Of a DNA stretch of 64,000 nucleotides, positions 58,360-64,000 are shown piece by piece. The notes under the pieces are model-generated. The model was given only the letters and a program-made list of their open reading frames with translations, was not told where the DNA came from and searched no databases. The DNA is from Naganishia liquefaciens (taxonomy: Eukaryota; Basidiomycota; Tremellomycetes; Filobasidiales; Filobasidiaceae): contig BLZA01000017.1 in the NCBI GenBank assembly GCA_013423385.1, positions 1,178,001 through 1,242,000 on the forward strand, read 5' to 3'. The position numbers and the translations under genes were made by a program. The first letter of the stretch is position 1. Every line of letters starts with the position of its first letter.

Positions 58360-61300
58360 ATGGCACCGCCCGAAGAGACAGACGACCTGTTCAGCGGTGT
58401 CGTCTTCTTTGTCGACGATAGCGTGGCAGCAGAGAACAGACCCGCGGTGAGTGTCCGCGAGGGGAGGGGAGGGGAGGGGAGGGGAACGACGTAGCTGATC
58501 AGGCGGTCTCTTCCGGCAGCTGGTTCAAGACCTCACTCATCGAGGGGGAACACCTTGTCCGCCGCCACCTCCGCTTATTGAGATCGAGACCCATGATAAC
58601 ACCGCCGCCGCGGAACGTGTTCATGCGCGGTTCGATTTGCAAAAAGTGACGCACATCATCAGCGAGACGTGGGAGATTCCGGAGCGGGCATTGATTGAGC
58701 GACACGAGCGACGAGGCGAGATTTGCACGGTGACGGTGGGTGGTTTCCTTCTTTCGCGCAGTACGTCTATGAGGCTCGGGATGGATGGGCTGATGGGTGT
58801 TCTGGTGGCAGCCGCAATGGCATATCCGGAGTCGGTTGTTGTATTTGCAAGAGTGAGTGGATTGGCAACGGCCTTGATGGAGCTCGTGCGTTAATGATTG
58901 CGCGCAAAGACCATCGCAGTATTCCCCAGATCCGAGAATGATCTTTTCGGGAGTCTTTGTATCGTGCTTGATAGAGGTACGTTTGATGTTTCTTGACTGG
59001 AACCCGGAGCGATTCTGATATACGCAGCGTTGTCAGATGGCTCCCTCGGATATCGATCAGATCTATGCAACAGTCTCGGCCTTCGGAGGCGGGTATCGTG
59101 CGGGCGTAACGTCGGATGTGACGCATATCGTAACGAGAAAAGTCGAGGCAAGTTGTGCTCGAAAAAAATTCGCCAAGCTCGTGATGTAGTTACTCATTTT
59201 CGCGCATTTCAGCCATCGCATTTCAACACCATCGACGCGACCAAACTCGGCATGATTTTTGTTCATCCTCAATGGTATGTGTAGAAACTCTCAACGACGA
59301 GCCGCCTCTCGCCTGACTCGAATCGCTACTCGTTGTGCTCGCGCGCCCGCAGGATCATCGACTGCGTCAAACTCGGGAAACGGCTTCCCTCCCAGCCCTA
59401 CGTTTTCGAATCCGCCGAGGTTCCGCCGCCGATCCTTCGCCCGGAATGGCACGCCGATCCGTCGCAGCATCCTTCTCAGCACATGACCAATCTTCTCAAA
59501 CAGCAAGCCGTTGTGAGCATGGAGCAGGAATCCGCGTGGCGTAGCGTCGGTGCGGCAGAGGCGGCGGCGGCAGCGGCGGCGGCGGCGGCGGGGAAAAGGG
59601 CGTGGCTATCGTCCCACGGGAATAGGGTGTTTGAGGGAAAGAAAATCATCTTTGGATGTCACATCGAGATTTCGCCCGAGTTCCGGGTCGCGCTCGAGGA
59701 GATGGTGGCGCATGCCGGAGCCGTGGTCTTGGCCGAGGAAAGACTGCGAGACTGTGACATCTACGTGACACCGTGGCGCGAGGGCAAGCAATATCTGCGG
59801 GTGAGTAACGGATCTGGGCCTTGTGCTTGTTGGCTTTCTTGCTCATGTCGTTGCGTGGGGTCAAGGCGGTGAAATATGGCAAGACCGTGGCTACGTTGCC
59901 TTGGGTCAACCATGTGATCAAGGTGAACCGACTGACCGCACCAAAGGATAACCTCCTGCATTATCCGTATCCCAAGGGCGGTGTGCCAGGGCTCAATGGC
60001 TGTGTGGGTCTTTCTATGTTTTGGCTGCCTAGAGTCTGCTGACTCGAGTTTAGACTATTTCGGTGACCAACTATACCGGTGAGAGCCGCGACTATCTGAA
60101 GCGGTTGATAAGCGCTATGGGCGCGACGTTCACCACGACTCTGGGACGTGAGGCAAACACGCATCTGATCGCTGCAACGTACGTATGGCCCGATCTGCCG
60201 CAAAGTTTTTCGACTGACAGGATGCCATCGTCCAGGAAATCCGGAGAAAAGGTCTCGCGAGCGGGAACATGGCATATTCCCGTTCTGAATCACCTCTACC
60301 TGGAAGACTGCTTTATCAAGTGGAAACACCTCTCGGAAGCTGGCGATGACAGGTACACCGTCTTTCCGCACGGTGTCAACTTTATGACGTTGCTGGGGAA
60401 CGCCGAGTTGACGGATACGGATCTGGAACGCTGGACGGCCGCCGCGAGGGATATCGACGACGACGATGATATGCAGGAGATTGACGGGGATATCACGGCC
60501 ACGGGTATCACGCCGCCGACGCAGCTGACCGAGGCATCGCAGCGGGATCGAACGATTCGACACGATCCGGCAGAGGATGTGAGGAACGGGATGGACATGG
60601 ACGTGAACGTGAAACCCTCGGCTGCGCCGCCGATATCAGATGCAGAGTACCCGGCGCAGCAGATGGATCAGCTTGAGGGGAAGCCCCAGCGGGAAAGCCG
60701 GTTGTCAGGGGAGGATGCGGAGCCGGGTCAACCCGTTCCAAGAGGTGCCGCGGATCTGCCGCCACCGAACGAGAGCGAGCCTGCGCCAGAAGCCGAACTT
60801 GCTCGTGAGAAATCATCACCCGATTCCGAATTTGACGCTGGATCCAACGTCGACGCGCGCATGGTCGACAAGCCGATGCACGGTCATGACGTCCAGTTGG
60901 ATGTCGAGATGGTTAATCATAACGAAAATGAAGGAATGCTATCGGAACCAGGCGGTGCGGCGATGCCAGATTTACGGGTCGATGCGGTAGAGAATGAGGC
61001 GAAGCAAGTCGTGCCCGAGCCATCCGGCATTGCCCTCGTTGTCGAACCCGCCACATCGCCTATTTCAGACCCGCCTGCAGAAGAAGAACCCGCGCCGCCT
61101 GAAGCGCAAGCCGTAGGCAAGGGCAAAGTACCGGCCATGTCATCCAAAAAGTCACGCCCTGTCGCTGCTTCAACGACCCAGATCTCCAAACGACGACGTG
61201 TCTCGACGCCGGAAAAGCCAGAGGCAGAGGCAGCGGAACCACCCGTCGCCGTCCAAAGCCGGGTGCGGCGACAAGCTGCGTCCAAGGCCGCCGATATGCT

Positions 61301-62641
61301 GCACAATGTGATTGCGCCCGACATGGCCTTGCATGAAAAGGAAAAGAAGAGGAAGGATATCGTCAGTCCGAAGAGCAGGAGAGCAGCTAGGGTCGGCGCC
61401 CTGGAAGAGGGCAGCAGTCGCCTGAGTAAGGAGCCGAGCGTATCCGAGGACGAGACACCGACCGAAGACGAAACCGATCTCCAGGTCGAGGCCAAGAACA
61501 CACATCGTGGTCGCAAGAAGGCAACGTCGACGCGTGGGCGCAGCCGAAGTACACTTGGTCGCGATACCGCTCGCTCGCGATTGGCGACTAGATCGGTCTC
61601 GGTACTGTCGGGATTAGCGGGCGAGAACGAGGATCTAGAGGGGGATTTGATTGGGTCGCAGGTCAGGTTGATGTGCACGGGGTACAATTTGGATGACAAG
61701 ACGAGTAGGGTAGGTAATGGTCTCGAGCCGAAGGCTCATCCGCCTGAGAATGTGGCTATTTTCCAGGCTTTGAGATCGCTTGGAGTTCGCTTCACGGAAA
61801 AGCCGCTCGACATGACGGTGAGTTGCAAGGCGGCACTTGTAAATCACGAAGACTGATGTCTTGCTTAGCATCTCGTCGGTCGACGCGCCATGCGGACTCA
61901 CAAACTCTTGGTCGGCCTCGCAAAGGGCGTGGACGTGCTATCGGTCGAGTGGCTAGAAAAGTGTGTCGAGCTGAAGCGACTCATCGGTAGGCGGCCATTG
62001 AATGCGGGGTTTCTGGAGCTGACCTGTCGATAGATCCATCACAGTTTATCCTTCAGGATAAGGAGGCCGAGACAAAGGGTGGCTTTGTATTAGCGGACAG
62101 CATCAGGCGGTCAAGAGAACTGCACCAGTCGCAAGGCGGTTTGTTTGCCGGGAAACTGTTCCACATCGTAAGCTGCCTCTCGAGCAGTGCGTCTCTGTCG
62201 ACTGACTCGTTGTCACAGACGGGCCGAGTGAAACCCGACTTTGATCAGATTAAGGATGTCGTCAAGGCAGCTGGCGGTGACGTGAGTCGGAAATTGCATG
62301 ACACGGACGAAAAGTCATCTAAGCTTGCCCCGTGTCAGATCACGCGTTACATCAGCGGAAAGACGAGAATCCCCAAAGATGATCAAGATCCGTTGATTCT
62401 CATCAGCTGCGAGGAAGACAGGGACATCTGGGAGAATGTGAGTTGCGCGCTGGCGGGACCAGCGGAGATGCTGATTCTGGGTCCAGCTGTTGGAGGACGA
62501 GTACAATGTGGTCGTGCAGTAAGTCCAGTCCGTAGAGACTGTCGCGTCGTCTCACCCGGTGTTTTTAGTGACAAGGAGCTGCTGTTTGCCTCGATTTTGA
62601 AAATGGAGCTCAACATGGACGAGCACAAATTGGAGATCTGA
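58360..62641 (+). CDS. Multi-BRCT genome-stability scaffold, Rtt107/Brc1 family
   Basis: Scaffold that binds phospho-H2A at damaged forks and recruits Smc5/6 and nucleases. Start ATG 58360 (MAPPEETDDLFSGVVFFVDD), opening the first BRCT, with VTHIISETWEIPERALIER after intron 1. Further BRCT segments: MIFSGVFVSCLIE with YATVSAFGGGYRAGVTSDVTHIV; KIIFGCHIEISPEFRVALE with MVAHAGAVVLAEE; and TISVTNYTGESRDYLKRLISAMGATFT. Then a long acidic, disordered linker (about 60.4-61.6 kb), and two C-terminal BRCTs (VRLMCTGYNLDD ... ALRSLGVRFTEKPLDMT-HLVGRR ... VDVLSVEWLEKCVELK, and LFAGKLFHI ... FDQIKDVVKAAGGDV). This 4 + 2 layout is that of Rtt107/Brc1. Ends MDEHKLEI-stop at 62641. An Ala/Gly-rich run lies near 59.58 kb. 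About ten introns. Confidence 0.85.
58461..58484 (+). repeat. (GGGGA)n tract in intron 1
   Basis: Five G4 runs separated by single A residues in the first intron of the BRCT scaffold gene; a textbook G-quadruplex pattern. Confidence 0.85.
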
Positions 62642-62752
62642 TTAGGGCCCGGCCGGGCCGGGCGAAGTGTCAGCGGAACAAGTTGTATACGCCGTGCAGT
62701 CCATAGAGAAGCGAATCGTGATGCAATATAATACAGTGTCTCTGGCACATTC

Positions 62753-63841
62753 CTACTCTTCCTCGCCGACGGTCCACCTGCGAATGGATGCCACGTCGAC
62801 CTTGACATTCCTCTGTGTAGCCCATTCGTCGAGCACCTCCTTGACGGTCCGCTGTTCGCCCTGATACATCATGAACGGCTGATCAAGCAGATATGGCGAG
62901 ACCTCTCCCTCCTCGAGCACCAGCGGTGCGCCACTCGACGTTTCTCGGGAGACGCCTTTTGTGGGGAAGCCGACAACCTGGCGTGCAACGGCGCGCGCCA
63001 TCTTTTGCAGGTCACCGCCGAGCGTTGGCTCGCTGGCGACGCGGTCCATGATTGGGGATGCCCGGTCGATCGAGATGGTCGAAAGGACGACAAGGGCGCC
63101 GACTTTACCCTCGTTGCCCCCCGGCTTGACGGCGCCGTGGACGTAGACACCCGGCAGGAGGAACGGCTGCGTGGTGTTTGAGCCGTCGGGGATGGGCGAG
63201 GAAAACGAGACGGCACGCTGGAGTTGAATGTTTTCGCCCGTGGTGGTGATGGCGTGGGTGATGGCCTGGGTGATGTTTTGCGGCTGTGGGGCCGAGGCGT
63301 GGGCTGTGCCCGAGGTCAGGGATGCGGACGGGTCGAGCGGGATAACGGGCGCATGGAGGAGTTCCTGAATCGGGAAGGCGACCATGGGATCCACCGTCGG
63401 CGCCGTAGGTGTAATCGTGGGCGCAGGCAAGTCGAGGAATGCCGCGGTCGAGCATACATTCTCGGCGAGCGTCCGGAAGATTTCATTCTTGGCGACGAAA
63501 TCCGTCTCGCACCGGAGCTCAACCATGGCGGCGCGCGTGCCCATGACCGTCACCCCGATCAAACCCTCGCGGGTCGTACGTGCGCCGACTTTGGCGACTT
63601 TTTTGGCGCCCGAGGACTCGAGGTCACGTTCGAGCCATTCGAGGGCGGCGGGCACGGACAGGTTGGACGCGGCGAGGGCTTCACGGGCTTTGGAGAGCGA
63701 GATGGGGTTCTGCTTGCGGAGCTCGGCGATCAGGTTGATGGGAACCTTGACGGCCGGCGCATTGCGTGCGATGGGCGAGGCGGAGAATGCACGCGCGGTC
63801 CGCGGCCGGATAGCGGGCAGGAGGCGGGCGGGAAGGGACAT
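62753..63841 (-). CDS. TSF1: Mitochondrial elongation factor Ts
   Basis: Nucleotide exchange factor for mitochondrial EF-Tu. Single exon of 362 aa, an exception among the split genes here. Starts with an Arg-rich presequence (MSLPARLLPAIRPRTARAF), then the UBA-like N-domain NLIAELRKQNPISLSKARE, ALEWLERDL, the EF-Ts signatures EGLIGVTVMGTRAAMVELRCETDFVAKNEIF (in pieces GLIGVTVMG and ELRCETDFVAKN), a core with GVYVHGAVKPGGNEGKVGAL, MARAVARQVVGFPTKGVSRE, and LLDQPFMMYQGEQRTVKEVL. The EF-Tu-contacting TDFVAKN is intact. It converges on the BRCT scaffold gene with 111 bp between stops. Confidence 0.95.
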   Translation of the reverse strand: MSLPARLLPAIRPRTARAFSASPIARNAPAVKVPINLIAELRKQNPISLSKAREALAASNLSVPAALEWLERDLESSGAKKVAKVGARTTREGLIGVTVMGTRAAMVELRCETDFVAKNEIFRTLAENVCSTAAFLDLPAPTITPTAPTVDPMVAFPIQELLHAPVIPLDPSASLTSGTAHASAPQPQNITQAITHAITTTGENIQLQRAVSFSSPIPDGSNTTQPFLLPGVYVHGAVKPGGNEGKVGALVVLSTISIDRASPIMDRVASEPTLGGDLQKMARAVARQVVGFPTKGVSRETSSGAPLVLEEGEVSPYLLDQPFMMYQGEQRTVKEVLDEWATQRNVKVDVASIRRWTVGEEE

Positions 63842-64000
63842 GGCTGGGTGGGATGCAGGGGGTTAGCATAAAGTCATAAAGTATGGGTGGTGGATGATGG
63901 CTTTCTGCTTTGAAACATGGGAAACGCGCGAGTGACGAATCACGTGCGCGCGGGAATTCATTTCAGTTCAGACGGCCAGGCATCCCCGTCGTCGAGGTAG

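Noticed and set aside
1-64000. tRNA genes, rRNA, CRISPR arrays, intact transposons
   Set aside because: I looked for tRNA B-box-like sequence, repeat-spacer periodicity and transposase or reverse-transcriptase motifs and saw none that hold up.

Overview
The window is nuclear DNA of a filamentous or yeast-like fungus, most probably a basidiomycete. Nearly every gene is split by short introns (about 45-80 nt, GTRNGT...CTNAY...YAG). The proteins are typical fungal versions of ATR, claspin, porin, Sur2, ClpX and NBP35, and intergenic gaps are small around the housekeeping genes. I cannot assign a genus from the sequence alone. I saw no rRNA, tRNA, CRISPR array or intact transposable element. Gene models are read by eye: terminal codons are usually firm, while some internal splice sites are approximate and are flagged.

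Layout. 0-8.6 kb: claspin/Mrc1 (-, runs off the left edge), NBP35 (+), a quercetinase-like bicupin (-) and, divergent from it, an esterase (+). 9.3-21.6 kb: an accessory block with a sugar porter (-), an alpha/beta hydrolase (-), a regulator with two tandem Zn2Cys6 clusters (-), a LovD/EstB-type serine hydrolase (+) and a truncated inverted paralog of it (-). 23.2-27.4 kb: a small unknown protein (-) divergent from mitochondrial porin (+), then a probable Rec114 (+). 28.3-39.5 kb: two paralogous DHA1-type MFS transporters in opposite orientation, bracketing Sur2 (-), a bacterial-type RNase P protein-like ORF (-) and mitochondrial ClpX (-). 41.2-44.9 kb: a GH106-type alpha-L-rhamnosidase (-). 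46.1-62.6 kb: the ATR/Mec1 kinase (+), an unknown disordered protein (+) and the multi-BRCT scaffold Rtt107/Brc1 (+). 62.8-63.8 kb: mitochondrial EF-Ts (-).

How the genes may work together. Claspin, ATR and Rtt107/Brc1 belong to one replication-stress checkpoint, and Rec114 is a meiotic recombination initiator. NBP35 supplies Fe-S clusters to nuclear enzymes. Porin, ClpX, EF-Ts and the RnpA-like protein point to mitochondria. The accessory genes suggest breakdown of plant glycosides: a rhamnosidase, a flavonol-dioxygenase-like bicupin beside an esterase, and several sugar/drug transporters.

The most interesting signal is a 9-mer, GAACGACCG. It occurs in all three non-coding intervals of the 9-21 kb block (twice before the sugar porter, once before the hydrolase, once between the regulator and the serine hydrolase). 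With the double-zinc-cluster regulator encoded in the same block, this looks like a small co-regulated catabolic or biosynthetic cluster. A second signal is a pair of diverged direct repeats upstream of the GH106 gene and of one MFS transporter.
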